Shown: positions 11,480 through 24,374 of the stretch, one piece after another
How the letters are laid out: each line of letters begins with the position of its first letter
Position numbering within the stretch: the stretch's first letter is position 1
Assembly: GCA_964019155.1 (NCBI GenBank)
Contig: OZ025240.1
Location: 94,356,698-94,420,697, forward strand
From: Osedax fenrisi
Lineage: Eukaryota > Annelida > Polychaeta > Sabellida > Siboglinidae
DNA length: 64,000 nucleotides
Direction: 5' to 3'
Program-made: the position numbers and the translations under genes
The notes under the pieces: generated by a model
The model's input: only the letters and a program-made list of their open reading frames with translations
Databases searched by the model: none
What the model was told of the DNA's origin: nothing

Positions 11480-12018
11480 ATTAGAAATATTTACCGACTA
11501 CAGAAGACTGACTATATAACTAGCATTACTGACTTACGTAACAAACTTAACTGGCTAAACACTGAAGACTCTATCAACTACAAAATACTTACAATACTTA
11601 AAAAGACTATTACTTATAACTTACCCTATAATTTACGAAACAAAATAAAACATAAACCAAACACTAGACTTTTATGTAATAACAATTCCACTATACTACA
11701 CCAACCGATTACCCATTGTATCAAATACGAAAGGAGAAAATTCAGCTCCATATCAATAATTAGATGGAATAAACTACCCCCACAACTTAGAAATAAAAAT
11801 CTATCAATTAATATATTTAAAAAGAAATTAAAAAAATGTCTTATAGCCCAACATTGATGTTCGTTTATTCGTAATATTATCGTGTGAATTATATATATAT
11901 ATATAATGTATACATTCGCTATTTGTATCTATATCTGATATATATTTTTAGATCCACATTATAGAATTATCATTATTAATTATGTGCTTAAATAAATACT
12001 TAAACAACAACAACAACA
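11480..12018 (+). mobile_element. 5'-truncated LINE (CR1/L2-like), C-terminal tail
   Basis: An open plus-strand frame reaching TGA at about 11855-11857 reads RNIYRLQKTDYITSIT, LNWLNTEDSINYKIL, FSSISIIRWNKLPPQLRN and INIFKKKLKKCL. This is the 'LQNRAAR..LxWLPV..RIxYK..WNxLPxxLR..FKKxLK' ending found in CR1/L2-type reverse transcriptases. It is followed by AT-rich 3' UTR and an (AAC)n tail at about 12003-12018. The catalytic domains are absent. Confidence 0.8.
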
Positions 12019-12908
12019 CACATACTTATACATAATTATTTACATATTTATGTATAGGTGTATTTATGAAATATTACCAGTTTTATATACGTATATCGTA
12101 CGTATGTTGAATTTTATAGTAAATATAAGATATATTATATATCTAGGTCACCAAGAGTTTATAAATTGACAAAGATTTCCCATTGCAACGTGTCAATGCG
12201 TGATTCTTAAATTTCTACCTGCCACATATGTGATATAAGATGTATATTTGTGAAAAGTGTATAGTGTAAAGTGTAAAACAATAGTGTTAGAAATATATAT
12301 ATATATACAAACACACATGTGTATTCACACACAAACACATAAACTTAAGTGTTGATATTAACACACACACACATATATGTACATACATACATACACATAG
12401 GTACACACACATACATACACGTATGTTCATAATTATTTATTTATAGGTATATATATATATATATATATATATTATATTTATATAGATGTTACTCGTTCAG
12501 AATATTTTTGATTGTGTAATATAGCGTAACAGTTACATTTAATTGACACATATAGGCAACACCTAACTTGAACTTTGAAAAGTATCGGTGGTTAAGATGA
12601 GCATTCGCGTCTAATTTAGTAATGTACGTAGTAATATACGTAAACTCATATATATATATATATACTATAGTATATTTATAAATTTAATAATAAAATTAAT
12701 GTGATGTATCATATGTGTTTCGTTTACATTAATTAATAGAATAATTATATTTTAATTTTACGAAAATATACTGTATAATTTATGTTTTATATTTTACATA
12801 ATAACTTATATATTTTTATAATATTAAATATATCTATTTATACTTATTTACATAATTAATACATATACAGTGTATATGATATACACTATGTTATAAGTAT
12901 ATATATAC

Positions 12909-12949
<41 letters not shown>

Positions 12950-13259
12950 ATATAACATATCTATTTGTAATTATTTCACGGTTTGTATTTTCACGGATAT
13001 TATATTTTACGGTTGGAAATTTAATCGAAAGATAATTTCACGGTTGTTCTTGTACGGTTTAAAAATTTCACGGTTGTTCCTGCACCCAAATATAATATTT
13101 ATTAATATTTTCAAAATAATTTTTAATTGTTATAAAATTAAATATATATATATATATGTTACAAACCATGCATCATTTTATATTGTATATTTCTCAGTAC
13201 AAGTGATGATGTTTAATTATTCAATATATATTTTAAATCTGTTAATATAATTGATTATA

Positions 13260-13618
13260 GTCAAAAGCTTCGCGAATTGAACGCCCGCAAACTTGTTTAT
13301 TCGAATTAATGATTTTACAATAGCTTATGATTGGCCCTTATAATTAGCGTATGTCTATTTATAGACTAGCATACATGCAACGGCTTATCATTACCATATA
13401 TGTATATATGTGTGTGTTTTATAGGCTCACTCGGGATGTAATTCAGCTAAAAAAACCTAGCAATATTAAAACTAAACCCAACCAAACCAAATAAATCAAA
13501 CAAGTGAAAATAACTAAAACTTAAAATATTAATGTTTTTACAAACAATCATATGCTATTATAAATTCACTAATTCGAATAAACAATTTTTCGGGCGTTCA
13601 AATCGCGAAGCTTTTGAC
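13260..13618. mobile_element. MITE, 359 bp, ~60-bp TIRs
   Basis: The left end GTCAAAAGCTTCGCGA..TTGAACGCCCG..TTGTTTATTCGAATTA (13260-13320) is mirrored at 13561-13618. The interior is non-coding and AT-rich. A relative lies near 59190-59715. No clear target duplication. Confidence 0.8.
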
Positions 13619-14000
13619 CAGTTACCGATATAATTCAATATTATAATAATTATATTCAATATTATATTGAATATAATATTGAATATATTCAAATTTTTAT
13701 AAATAATGTTTACACAAATTTCATTGAATTGAAACAAGTAATTAACTATAAACTAAGTAATATTTTAATTAATTATATTATTGATGCAAACTATAAATTT
13801 AAACTACGTATCATACCATATTATTGAAATGTGAATCGTGCTACCACACTAAAACATATATGATATTTATAAAAATTTAAATGCACATAATTTTGAATTA
13901 TCAAAGATAATAATAAATAAATATTTATATGAACTAAACAACTTGGATAAAATATTTTTACAAATAACTATTAGTTTGGTTACCATATATAGTTGAGCGG
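13619..14000. other. AT-rich spacer
   Basis: Short ATTGAATATAAT-type repeats around 13640-13690. Otherwise nothing recognisable. Confidence 0.4.
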
Positions 14001-14007
14001 GATCTAT

Positions 14008-14045
14008 CAAGACCTCCTATAACCTCGTGGTTATAGGAGGTCTTG
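14008..14045. mobile_element. 38-nt hairpin insertion H1 with 7-bp TSD
   Basis: A perfect hairpin with arms CAAGACCTCCTATAACC and GGTTATAGGAGGTCTTG and loop TCGT. It is flanked directly by GATCTAT (14001-14007 and 14046-14052). Size and terminal CA/TG match H2-H5. It has no coding capacity. Confidence 0.85.
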
Positions 14046-14052
14046 GATCTAT

Positions 14053-14082
14053 CATGGCATCATTTAGCTAAAGGAGGCCATG
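14053..14082. mobile_element. 30-nt hairpin insertion H2 with 7-bp TSD
   Basis: Begins CATGGC and ends GGAGGCCATG. It is flanked by GATCTAT on both sides (14046-14052, shared with H1, and 14083-14089). It is the same sequence as H4 with about 8 nt lost at the loop and two changes in the left arm. Confidence 0.8.
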
Positions 14083-14162
14083 GATCTATACTATTTTAAT
14101 TATATGATAATATACCCTATGTTTACGATGTACTAATCACTGTAGAGTTAATAGACGGATAT

Positions 14163-14201
14163 CAAAGATTTTCCGAAGGAAAATGCTTCGCAAAATCTTT
14201 G
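14163..14201. mobile_element. 39-nt hairpin insertion H3 with 7-bp TSD
   Basis: Arms CAAAGATTTTCCGAAG and CTTCGCAAAATCTTTG (one mismatch) around loop GAAAATG. It is flanked directly by CGGATAT (14156-14162 and 14202-14208). The arm sequence differs from H1 and H2, but the geometry and CA..TG ends are the same. Confidence 0.85.
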
Positions 14202-14208
14202 CGGATAT

Positions 14209-15220
14209 GTTATCAAATATATATTATATTTAATTAATTTCAATAAATTTGAAAAAATTAATTTTAATAATAATAAAACATGTTTTATATGCATATACTA
14301 GATATATAGAGTGATATGTTGCCATCATCGATATAAATAAAGTATTTTCTATACTTGTGTATACTTTTTTTATATCGATGACTGCGTTTTGCATTTAAAT
14401 TGTGGCATTTTAAATTTGTACTTTTAAATTCCCTAGTGTCATCATTATAATATATACACAACAGTGAATATTGAAGTAGGTCGTGCACTATTATTATCCA
14501 TTATTATAATCCAGTATTATTATTATAATATCATAGTGTGTGGTTAGCATAACTTAAGTTATGTAATTACGTATGTAAAAATTATGTTAGTTAAAAAAGT
14601 TAAACAATGTTTAAATTTTAAATATTCTAACCTATAATATATGTGAATATAATGAAATACATATATATGCATATATACTTTAATATATATAGTTTCTAAA
14701 TCGTATTGATCTACTCTCTCTTCCTAAATCAATAGATAACCCTATTATATGTCTGGTCATCCACAATATATAATTTAGTTTCGTATATCCAGTAGTATTT
14801 ATCATGTAGGTTATTATTATGTACTATTATTTATTGTTATAAATCTGACCTACATAAGTAGTTTAATTAATTATCCTTTTTCTAATATTTTAACGATTAG
14901 TTCTTTTCACTCTACCTATGTGGACAAAATCCATTATTTACAGAAATTATAGATATATTGATTGATTATCTTGCCTCGGAACTTGAATAATTTCTCCTTT
15001 ACATCCTTGTTCCATTAATGTACTCAATGATTCCCTGTATTACTTGATTGATAAAGCTGACCCTCTAAACATAGTACCCATTAATATACAACCAATCCAT
15101 GTTTTCCCCTGAACTTGTTTTTCTCTAACGCAATATTTGTAAGCCCGAACAATAATATTTAAATCCGTTGATCTGTATTAGTAAACTAATCTCATATTAC
15201 TTTTATGAGATCTATATTCA
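14209..15220. other. AT-rich region, no gene recognised
   Basis: Around 14700-15150 the composition is less AT-biased and resembles decayed coding sequence on the minus strand, but I could not assign it. Confidence 0.35.
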
Positions 15221-15701
15221 CTCGGTTATCAAAATATATGATATTATGTATTACTATGCTTATGATTCAATTAACTTAGCAGACTTTACAATATTATATT
15301 CTACTATATATCACTATATATACTTGATATTATCAACTCGGTTATCAAAATATATGATAGTATGTATTACTATGCTTATGATTCAATTAACTTAGCAGAC
15401 TTTACAATATTATATTCTACTATATATATCACTATATATACTTGATATTATCAACTCGGTTATCAAAATATATGATAGTATGTATTACTATGCTTATGAT
15501 TCAATTAACTTAGCAGACTTTAAAATATTATATTCTACTATATATCACTATATATACTTGATATTATCAACTCGGTTATCAAAATATATAATATTATGTA
15601 TTACTATAGTAATATATATATATGCTTATGATTCAATTAACTTAGCAGACATTTAAATATTATATTCTACTATATATCACTATATATACTTGATATTATA
15701 A
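15221..15701 (+). repeat. Four tandem ~116-118 bp repeats
   Basis: Units start at CTCGGTTATCAAAATATATG (15221, 15337, 15455, 15571) and include ATGCTTATGATTCAATTAAC and TTAGCAGACTTTA. The last unit carries a short TA insertion. The high identity suggests recent duplication. No function assigned. Confidence 0.9.
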
Positions 15702-15949
15702 ATATTTCTATAAAGTATTATATGTTTATTATATGTTTATTATTTCAAGCATACTATTATTGCCACAATAGGAAACTAAAGTAAACCCTAACTTGATATC
15801 AGTAGAATCACCATGGTGCAACTGATGCAGAAGTTGCAGTTGCAACTATACCACCATTTCATAAATTCTGTTTCTCAGAAAAATTCTATAACTAATTGTT
15901 ACTATACAATTGAATAGATTTATGACAAAAACAAGTTATATGATACATT

Positions 15950-17400
15950 TATGAGTATATTTAGACAATGTTACTCGAGTAATGGATCCACTGAAACTGC
16001 TACAACAAATAATCAAGAATATATATACTCTAGAGAATTCTCTAAAGTGATAGAATTCACTTAAGTGGTTATCACAGTGGGCGATATGTCCATTTTAGAG
16101 GGGCGTTTATACATTAATTATATGTAAAAATGGTTTCGGGCAAATCGACTTTCGAGCGATTTGACCCGCATTCATTAAAATTAATGTGATGATTTCGCAA
16201 TGCAACTAGATGAATCAACTGATATTGCTGACTTTGTTTAGCTTATGGTTTTCATTCGATACATAATACATGACTCAATATAAGAATAATGTATCTTTTA
16301 CAAGTCATTAAAACTAACTACAAAGGCATGCCTGCAGTTGACGTTGTAGGACCTATCCCTTATTGATGACTATGTTATTAACCATGGTTTATATTGGAAA
16401 TAGTTAATAAGTATATATATACTTATATATATACGTATACATATATATGCTTATAAGCACCGAGGGGCTCCAAGCATGATTGGGTGTGGCTTCGGTTTGA
16501 TTTAACTCGTTAATTAAAACACACGACATCATGGGAATCCATTTTCTAATTCATAGACAAACAGCTTAAGCTCTATCAGCGAAGACTCTGCCATTGTAAT
16601 TTTCTGATGTCCTATATAATGTTATTAAAATTGTAAATTATATTATATCAAGTTTATTAAGAAATCGTATTTTTGTTTAATATGTAAAGATTCAGATGCC
16701 AAATATAATACATTATTTGTTATTCATCTGAAAGATGGCTTTCGAGAGATATGGTTTTCGAACGATGTTTCATTTTAAGAGAAGAAATTGAGGCTTTTTA
16801 ACAGACTAAATATATAATTAGTAAACATGTTTACTAATTATTGTTGCAACCATGCTGGATTTATCAAAATGATTCAAAATTGGATTCGAAAAATTAACGA
16901 TAACAATGTAGGCAACCTATTAATATTTCCAAAACTATCCAATTAGGCCCATATTAAGGATAACGGAATTAATATTTCAATAGTATCCTATGATTAGATG
17001 AAATAAAGGAACATTTAATTTTATTAAATAGATAAATGCAGTATTTATTGTACACCTACACCTATTATACACCAGAAATAAGTTATCGTCTCTGAAAAAT
17101 AACCATCAATCCTTTTATTCAAAATATAACTGCTGTTGATGATATAAATTATGAAGCTCAAAGCGAACTAATGATGCTACAAAACGATTCATTTTCAGAG
17201 ATTCAATTTCAGACTTCTGATAAACACCACGACTTCGGGATGAAACTGAAGAATCAATATCCACATTTATTTAAATTACTATTTTTATATAACATTTCAT
17301 TTGGTTCAACCTATTTATGTGAAAGATCGTTTTCAGATATGTTCATATTGAAAGATACGAAGAGAAAAAAAATAATATTTTGAAAAGATCTAATATCAAA
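15950..17400 (+). pseudogene. Decayed hAT (ZBED-like) transposase
   Basis: Plus-strand fragments in order are FAMQLDESTDIADFV (about 16190), a GEDSAIVIF-like block, and at 17171-17383 an open C-terminal piece with KLKNQYPHLFKLLF and FGSTYLCERSFSDMF. That piece is the hAT dimerisation-domain signature '(Y)LCE..FS.M..IK'. Stops and frameshifts separate the fragments. Terminal repeats were not identified. Confidence 0.75.
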
Positions 17401-17422
17401 AATATTTCAAAATATTGAAATA

Positions 17423-18299
17423 GGGGAAAGTAACCAAATACGGATACTCTCGGTATTTCAGAAACCATAAATCCTAAACAAAAATGTTTAATGAATACAA
17501 TATTCATAATTATATAAATATTCTTAAAAAGTATTTTTTATTTTTTAATTATTCAAAATATTGATGATATATCCGATAAACTGATTTTTTTTATTACGCT
17601 TTAAAATGTATGAAAAAAAATGTCAACTTAAAACCTTCTTAAGAATATATAAATGTATCGATATAAAATATAACACTATATTATTAAAAAATAAAGCAAT
17701 ATATAATTTCTATATTTGTTATCAAACATTAAGTTATAAGCATATATCTAGAGGTCATAATAAGTCCCTAATACGGACACTCTAGATTTTTTTAATATGG
17801 ACAACCTATAACCAATCAGCGCGCAGCGTATGAACTATTCTGATGTTCATAAAAATCGCATGCGTTATAATATTAATACCACCAATAAAGCTAAAGCTAA
17901 ATTTAAAATTGTTATTTTTTAGATACTTAAATTGTATTATTCATTAAAAAATAATAAAAATAAATAATTATTAACTAATCAAATTAGAATAATTATTCAT
18001 AAAATTAATTATAATGTACTTGTAATTTGTCAGATTGATTCATCAATAATATAGAGTTTATCTAGTGGTATATTGGGTGTCCGTATTATAAAACAGGGTG
18101 TCCGTATTCGGACATGGGTACCGAATACGGACACCCCTGTTATCTATGGAATTAAAAGATTAAATAAAATTTTAAAATCACAATAATATCTATAATCATA
18201 TAATATTAATATATTGTAATTTAAAATTTAAAAAATGAGTCATACAATTTTAAGACCATTTATTGTTTAAGTATCCGTATTAGATTACTTTCCTCTAAC
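17423..18299 (+). mobile_element. MITE, full-length GTAACC/TCCGTATT copy
   Basis: 877 bp. The end GGGGAAAGTAACCAAATACGGA is mirrored by TCCGTATTAGATTACTTTCC (22-bp imperfect TIR). It is colinear with 1569-2449. It follows the hAT remnant directly. Confidence 0.8.
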
Positions 18300-18715
18300 A
18301 TTCATATATAGTTCATACATAATTGGGTTTAATTAAAATAATAATACACATAGGTTCTCTCTATAATTACATTATAATTATCTCTAAATAAATCTGTAAT
18401 AATTCAATTATTTCGGAAAGTTTATATAAATACGAATTATATAATAACATATTAGATAGGTAATATACCCATACGACGTATGTGAGCAAACAAAAGAGTA
18501 TCGTATTTTAATTTAGAAAGTTCTCGATGAATCCAATTGGAGAAACAATAACAACTATAGTTATATAACTATATGTATACATGGGTCAAACTGGTGACCT
18601 CTCGCTTTCGTAGTGATTGCATACACTGTTAGAAATAGTCATAGATTTGTCATCGATACATTACTTCTAAGGTGTATCAATGTTAATACACCTTCTCATC
18701 TCGTTAATAAGGAAC
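18300..18715. other. Intergenic, nothing recognised
   Basis: Moderately AT-rich, with no coding pattern or repeat boundary. Confidence 0.35.
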
Positions 18716-18719
18716 CTTA

Positions 18720-18893
18720 CGTGTACGGATATCCCAGTTATATATGGGATTAAAAGATTAAATAAAATTATGAAATCACAATAATATCTATAATCATATA
18801 ATATTAACATATTGTAATTTGTGAACACAAATATGAGTCATACAATGTTAAGATTGTTAAAGTGTATTAGGTTACGTTCCCCTACTTAAAACA
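18720..18893 (+). repeat. 3' fragment of the GTAACC MITE
   Basis: Matches the last roughly 175 bp of 17423-18299 (CACAATAATATCTATAATCA, then GAGTCATACAATGTTAAGA), ending in TTAGGTTACGTTCCCCTAC. Confidence 0.7.
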
Positions 18894-19721
18894 AACTGTA
18901 CCCACTATTATTATATTTTGTATTATTCTAATAATATTATATCCTTGATAAATAAATATATACTATATAGGGGCAATATATTTGTAAACAATATTTGTTT
19001 GGGCATTCACCTATGTGATCTTGAGAACCACGGCTCTATAGAGTATATCCAATGGATATCAGGGAATCGGATATTATCCATCCAAATCCTAGAAACGTTT
19101 ACTATTAGACAACAACATATTTGTATTTTAATTTCAAACGAGAGCTTAAGTTTTAATTAAGCTAAATCATATATTATAATATATAATTAAAATTCCATAA
19201 AATGTAGTATCCAAGGCCCTTTTAGCTAAAAAATAAAGTCAATTTTTCTAATTTAAAATATAAATTAAATTACATTAGAGGTTGTAGGTTTTAAATTGGG
19301 GGTAAAACTGACTAAAATATTACAAACTATATTTGTTATAAAGATAAATACAAAAAAAACTATTGTATTTCGAAATCAATATTAAAATAATACTAATTAA
19401 AGTTAATAAAATATAGCGATAAACTGATATCAGATGATGATGATATATAATATATAAATATATATATATAAATATATATATATATTTACGACTTGTCCAC
19501 TAGACAGTGTCCAGTAAAGCGTTAGTAATTTGACCTCACGACACACGCACTACTTGTAGTTATAATGTATCTAATAGTGTGTCCTATATAGGTGTTGGCT
19601 TCTAGTGTTGAATAATACAACATATACCGGTAAAATACAATATATATAGGGATGCATGGTTTGTAATATTTATATATATGTATATATTTTTTAATTTTAT
19701 AATAACTTTAAACGTTATTAT
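18894..19721. other. Intergenic, nothing recognised
   Basis: AT-rich. A short open frame at 18918-19160 has no recognisable family and sits in repeat-rich DNA, so I do not call a gene. Confidence 0.35.
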
Positions 19722-19895
19722 AGGGACATGTCCCCTCCACTTTAAAATCTAGGGGGACCTTCTATGTATTGGTCCCCCCCCCCACTTTTACCACCACATT
19801 TATGTTGATTGGTTGGTTGGTCCCCCCTATAGGGGTATATGTAGGGGTATATAGGGGTATATGTTTACAAACACACCAGCGTTCCGACGTCTATA
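19722..19895. mobile_element. MITE of the GGGGCGCTG family, decayed copy
   Basis: Shares GGGACATGTCCCC, CACTTTAAAATCTAGGGGGA, TTGGTCCCCCCC and GATTGGTTGGTCCCCC with 40750-40909 and (reversed) 56472-56620. The outer inverted ends are partly lost. Confidence 0.65.
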
Positions 19896-20480
19896 ATCGC
19901 AATATGTGAAATTATTAACGGAATACATATGACGAATATTCAGGTAAAAATCAATTAACAATATATTCATTATATGTATTAATTAATTTATATGTTATAT
20001 GGTAATTATATAGTAGTAAACCTAGTAGTGAATTAAAACGTGTTGTTAATATATTATAATTAATTATAAGTATCCGTTCAAGTTAAAATATAAGTAGGTA
20101 TCTGTGTGTATATAAGGGATATTTGTTCTATACATTTGAAGATGTGTTGGCCGTTGAACAACCAATCAGCATTGAGATAATGGTATACATTTGCCTTTTT
20201 TTTATTAAATAAATATTTATAAAAATTGTTGATCTATCACTTTCAATTATATTTATTTATAATTTATATTATTTTAAGTGGCAACACTAAAAAATAAATT
20301 TAAATTTAAATCAATTCGACTAAATACTATATGTTACGGTAATAACCTGTCATATGTCGGTACCTAGGTAGTACCTAGTAGGTACCATATCTATCGGATC
20401 TTGTATATAACCTATATACCAAAATATCCTAATGAATGGTAATTTATTAGAAAATTAGTAATATATATAATGCGTAGGTA
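19896..20480. other. AT-rich spacer
   Basis: No gene or repeat boundary recognised up to the hAT terminus. Confidence 0.35.
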
Positions 20481-23037
20481 CAGGGGCGGATACAGGAATT
20501 TTTCATGGGGGGGGCTGACATTCAAATAAAAGTATATTTTTAAAATAAGACATATTTACTATGATAATATAATTGATATATATAAATTAAATACTATATT
20601 AAATTAAATAGAATAATATTTTATATTTTATTGAATAAAAACTATTAATCCAATATATTAATCAATTGCATTATTCTTGGATTACGTATTTCAAATTTGG
20701 AAATAATATAATCACAATCGATCTGTATATATATATAAAGAATGTCTATTTAGTTGATCTTCACTCATAATCGAAGGTAAGTATGTCTTTATTATTCTTA
20801 ATCGGTTAAATGAACGTTCACATTCACACAAGGTAACTGGAGTAGTAGCCATCAATAAAAGCATTTCATAGATATTAGGAAAAAATGTATATAATAATAT
20901 ATATAAATTATAAATTATTTAATAATTTCACTTTACCTTGCCATGTTATCGTGTACTTGAGTACTGATCGTAACAATTTGTATCGTATTAGGTATACCTA
21001 TATCTATAGATATTTATTTTCCCTCCATTTAACTTCCCAACAAATCAATTCGGTTTGTATTAAATGTATCTTTGGTAAATGATCTTTTACTAATTCATAA
21101 AACTTTAATATATTTTCTTTTCATGAAACCTTGTTTTCATTCATTACTTTTGGAATTAATAATGCTCTAAGAGATATATACAATATGTATATATTGGATC
21201 CTTCTTTCATCTCCATTATCAAATGATCCAAGAATGGAATATATATTACTTTTTTTTAAATATTATTCAGATGATGACGCAGGTGTCTTTATTTAACCTT
21301 GGTAAAGAAATTCCTTCATTTGAATATGATAATAAATGTGATGCTTCTTCATTCCATTATAATTGTACTTCATCAATATTATCTCTACAGACTTGTATCC
21401 CTTTAATTACACTTTGAATATCTTGAGTTGCCTTATATGTGTCTATTAACCTACCCTGGAGAGCATTTGTTAAATTTTCTATGAAATTAATTGAATTATT
21501 ACATACAATTAATGACATACTAAATTGAGTATTAATCATAGAATTATAAAGACCGTTAGCTTTTGTTATACTTTCTGAATTCCATGTTTTATCTTCATAT
21601 ATTTCTAATATTTTTCAAGTATTGCTTGATACAGTTCGATAAATACTCGCAAAGCATCATGTCTGGGAACCCATCTCGTTTTACTTTAACTAATTTCTTT
21701 TTAGAAGATTCAACACAAATTTGTGTAATATTTTCTTCTAATAAACCTTGCCTCTTAGCAGAATATTAAAAAAATATGCAGATTTCTAATAATATGCCTA
21801 TCATATTTTGAATTAACGACATTTTGCATTCATTTACTATTGATATATGTAATACATGTGATCTATAGTATACACCTGTAGTGTTAGTGTTCTTATTCAG
21901 AATTATAGTTGATGCTCCTTTTATTTTTCCAGACATATTTCCTGCTCCATAGTATCATTACCCTCTTAAATGTTCAATATTTAATTCAGATTTAGTTAGT
22001 GTATCCATAATCAAGTTAGCTTTACTTTCTCCACTAAGATTTTCACATCCTATGAATGAATTCAACTTTTCAGTAATACACTTACCATTATAATATCTAA
22101 TTTCTAAAGCCATTTGTTCAGTATTATATACATCCATGGTTTCATCAGCTAACATATTTAGCTTTTTTTATATCATCAATTATAATTGAAGAATAATTAT
22201 TCTTTCTTTAATATATTCACCACATTCAAATATCAATTCATTCTGTGTTGTTTTTGAGGTGTATTTAGCATTTTTATAACACATTAATAAGTTTTCTTTT
22301 AATATATCATTTCCAGAGTTTATACATAGTTTTAGAAGTGCATTGAAATTTCCTAGATTAAAATGTGGATCAGTAGAATACTCATTATGACCATGTAATG
22401 AAATATTGAATCTTCTATAAAGAATTATTATATCTAAAGGGGGCCTATACCCCCTATCCCACTACAAGTATTTCCGGCAAGTTACCGGAAATATTTTAAC
22501 TTTATAGGAGTATTCAATTACAACTTGATATAATAATTTTTTAAAGTTACAATATTTCAGGTAAGTTGCCGGAAAATCTTATATACAAGTATAGTGGGAT
22601 ACCCCTTTAATATTGATTTAAAGTTTGCTCTGTTGCATTAAATTTTCTTAGATATGTTATTGTTGACTTGCATTATATCTGATTGCAGCATGCTTCTTAT
22701 TTTATATCACTGCAATAAAACGAGAATTTTCTTCTAAAGAGTTATTGTGGTAAATATATCAATTATAATTGATTCAAATTTTCTTAAATCTGCAATCGAA
22801 TCTTTAAACTTAATCATGGACGAAGTGACACATTTTCTAACTTGATTGTGATTAATTTTTAAATGAAAAACACATGGTATATACAATCGGCCATTTAAAG
22901 ATTCACCCTACCTATAATTGATATTGAATGTTTTGCTGATTTAACCATAATATCTATTTTTAAATCATATATTTTACAATAATGAGGGGGGGGGGGGCTA
23001 GAGCCCCCCTAGCCCCCCCCCCCTGTATCCGCCCCTG
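20481..23037 (-). mobile_element. 2.56 kb hAT transposon with decayed transposase
   Basis: The termini CAGGGGCGGATACAGG and CCTGTATCCGCCCCTG are perfect 16-bp inverted repeats. TAGGTA flanks both sides (20475-20480 and 23038-23043). The minus strand carries a hAT transposase in pieces. In protein order these are LADETMDVYNTEQMALEIRY with GESKANLIMDTL (22155-21958), a block at 21539-21357, and near 20870-20765 the dimerisation signature TPVTLCECERSFNRLRIIKT. Stops and frameshifts break it. A small palindromic MITE is inserted at 22437-22612. Confidence 0.85.
22437..22612. mobile_element. Palindromic MITE nested in the hAT element
   Basis: The left end AGGGGGCCTATACCCC..TATCCCACTACAAGTATTTCCGG is mirrored by CCGGAAAATCTTATATACAAG..TAGTGGGATACCCC. 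The same TAGTGGGATA..TTTCCGG blocks occur in the arms of the 394-2610 inverted repeat, so the families are related. Confidence 0.7.
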
Positions 23038-23155
23038 TAGGTAGGATGCCTAATTAGTAATATAGTGCGCTACTAATAATTACAAAATGATATACTTTAT
23101 CATATACATTTAAAATATACAAATGTTTCTATATTATAAAAAATATAGGTGTTTA

Positions 23156-23202
<47 letters not shown>

Positions 23203-24114
23203 CTTTTAGAGTTATTAATGTTTTAATTAGTATCACATTTTATCGGCCATTATCCCTTCATATTCCTTGTATGTAATGAAGTATAAAACATTAGAATTAA
23301 AATAGCGAATTATAATAAAATAAACTAAAAATACATATACGAATATCTATATTAAAATATGAGCTGTGCTAAATTGTAACAGTACATGATAATCACTATA
23401 TATTAAAGTGGTGTAGTATTGTGCGTGTGTATATATTTAAACACCCGTATGTATATATAAACACAACACCCTCCTCGAATAGGTCTAGAATTAGCCACGC
23501 CTTTTTACGTCGGCCATTCATATACTGGACATCGATATACATAAAACTTCTATTTATATCGATGATCCAGGCACGGCGTGCCTGGCACTCGTCTAAATAT
23601 AGATAACGTGTATATACTATATACGGTATATAGTATATAATGTACCATATATATATATATATAAAGAAATATTACCTTTCTTTATATATATGGTATATAG
23701 TATATATAGTATATATATATATATATATATATATATTACTATATACGCATAGATGTATAGTTTACTTATGTAAAAGACAAACCTACGTATACACGAAATG
23801 TATACACCGTATACCAAACCGTATGTGTATATATTCTCTATGCGTATCTATATGGATGTATGCGTATAAGGGCGTGGTGATTTATGCCACTATTCTAGCA
23901 AACTTATTTTATTCTATTATACATAGATCTAGAAAGACTCTCGCTAATGGAGCTAGCTATCTAGTTCTATGTATGCGTTCCATATTCACGACGCCATATT
24001 AAAATATACATAGGCTATATCCTACCATAAAGAGTATTCAATGTATCCAATACCTATCAGTATTATTATAACATATATGTGTATATAACATAATTATATA
24101 TATATATATATATA
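23038..24114. other. AT-rich spacer with TA microsatellite
   Basis: (TA)n at 23158-23200 and a TATA-rich inverted repeat at about 23640-23700 (GTACCATATATA against TATATATGGTATATAG). A short palindrome CCAGGCACGGCGTGCCTGG lies at about 23567. No gene seen. Confidence 0.4.
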
Positions 24115-24374
24115 AGTTATTGTTATTTGTATTTGGTGGAGTCCTTTCATCCCATATTAAGGCATCCATGGATGGTTTTAACGAGATTTTAACGCCGATC
24201 AATTATGTATACACAATTATATAAGATCATGATCATATCATGAAGTGCACTTCTAAATAATATTTTAAGACCCATTGTATAACATTAATTAATGGTCCGG
24301 ACGAGGCTCGAACCCGTGTCCTATAGTACACTGCTTGTATGTCTGACGCCTTAGCCACTGAGCCACACAGGCAG
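24115..24374 (-). mobile_element. tRNA-derived SINE, copy 1 (internally deleted)
   Basis: The minus strand begins with a tRNA-like head: an A-box-like TGGCTCAGTGGCTAAG and a B-box-like GGTTCGAGCCT before GTCCGGACC. The body (TTAAAATATTATTTAGAAGT, then ATAATTGTGTATACATAATT) and the tail GGACTCCACCAAATACAAAT follow. The middle GTTTTCACTTATAACC block is missing. Confidence 0.9.

Larger units (their letters stand above)
9223..13080. mobile_element. 3.9 kb element with ~500-bp terminal inverted repeats
   Basis: The left end GGAACAACCGTGAAATTT (9223) is mirrored by AAATTTCACGGTTGTTCC ending at 13080. The arms stay alignable inward to about 9735 and 12455, for example through TTGAACTTTGAAAAGTATCG with its complement near 9620, and TATGTGTCAAT. 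The right arm carries an expanded TA run. The interior has no transposase of its own that I can see. It holds a nested hAT element and a LINE tail, so the element is old. The superfamily is unknown and no target duplication is obvious. Confidence 0.75.

Noticed and set aside
17171..17383. Intact small gene
   Set aside because: It is the C-terminal hAT dimerisation domain of a transposase whose upstream parts are broken.
24295..24374. tRNA gene on the minus strand (also at the heads of the copies near 29630, 39490, 45030 and 60950)
   Set aside because: A- and B-box-like sequence is present, but each copy is fused to the same ~200-bp body and tail and has mismatched acceptor stems. These are SINE heads, not tRNA genes.
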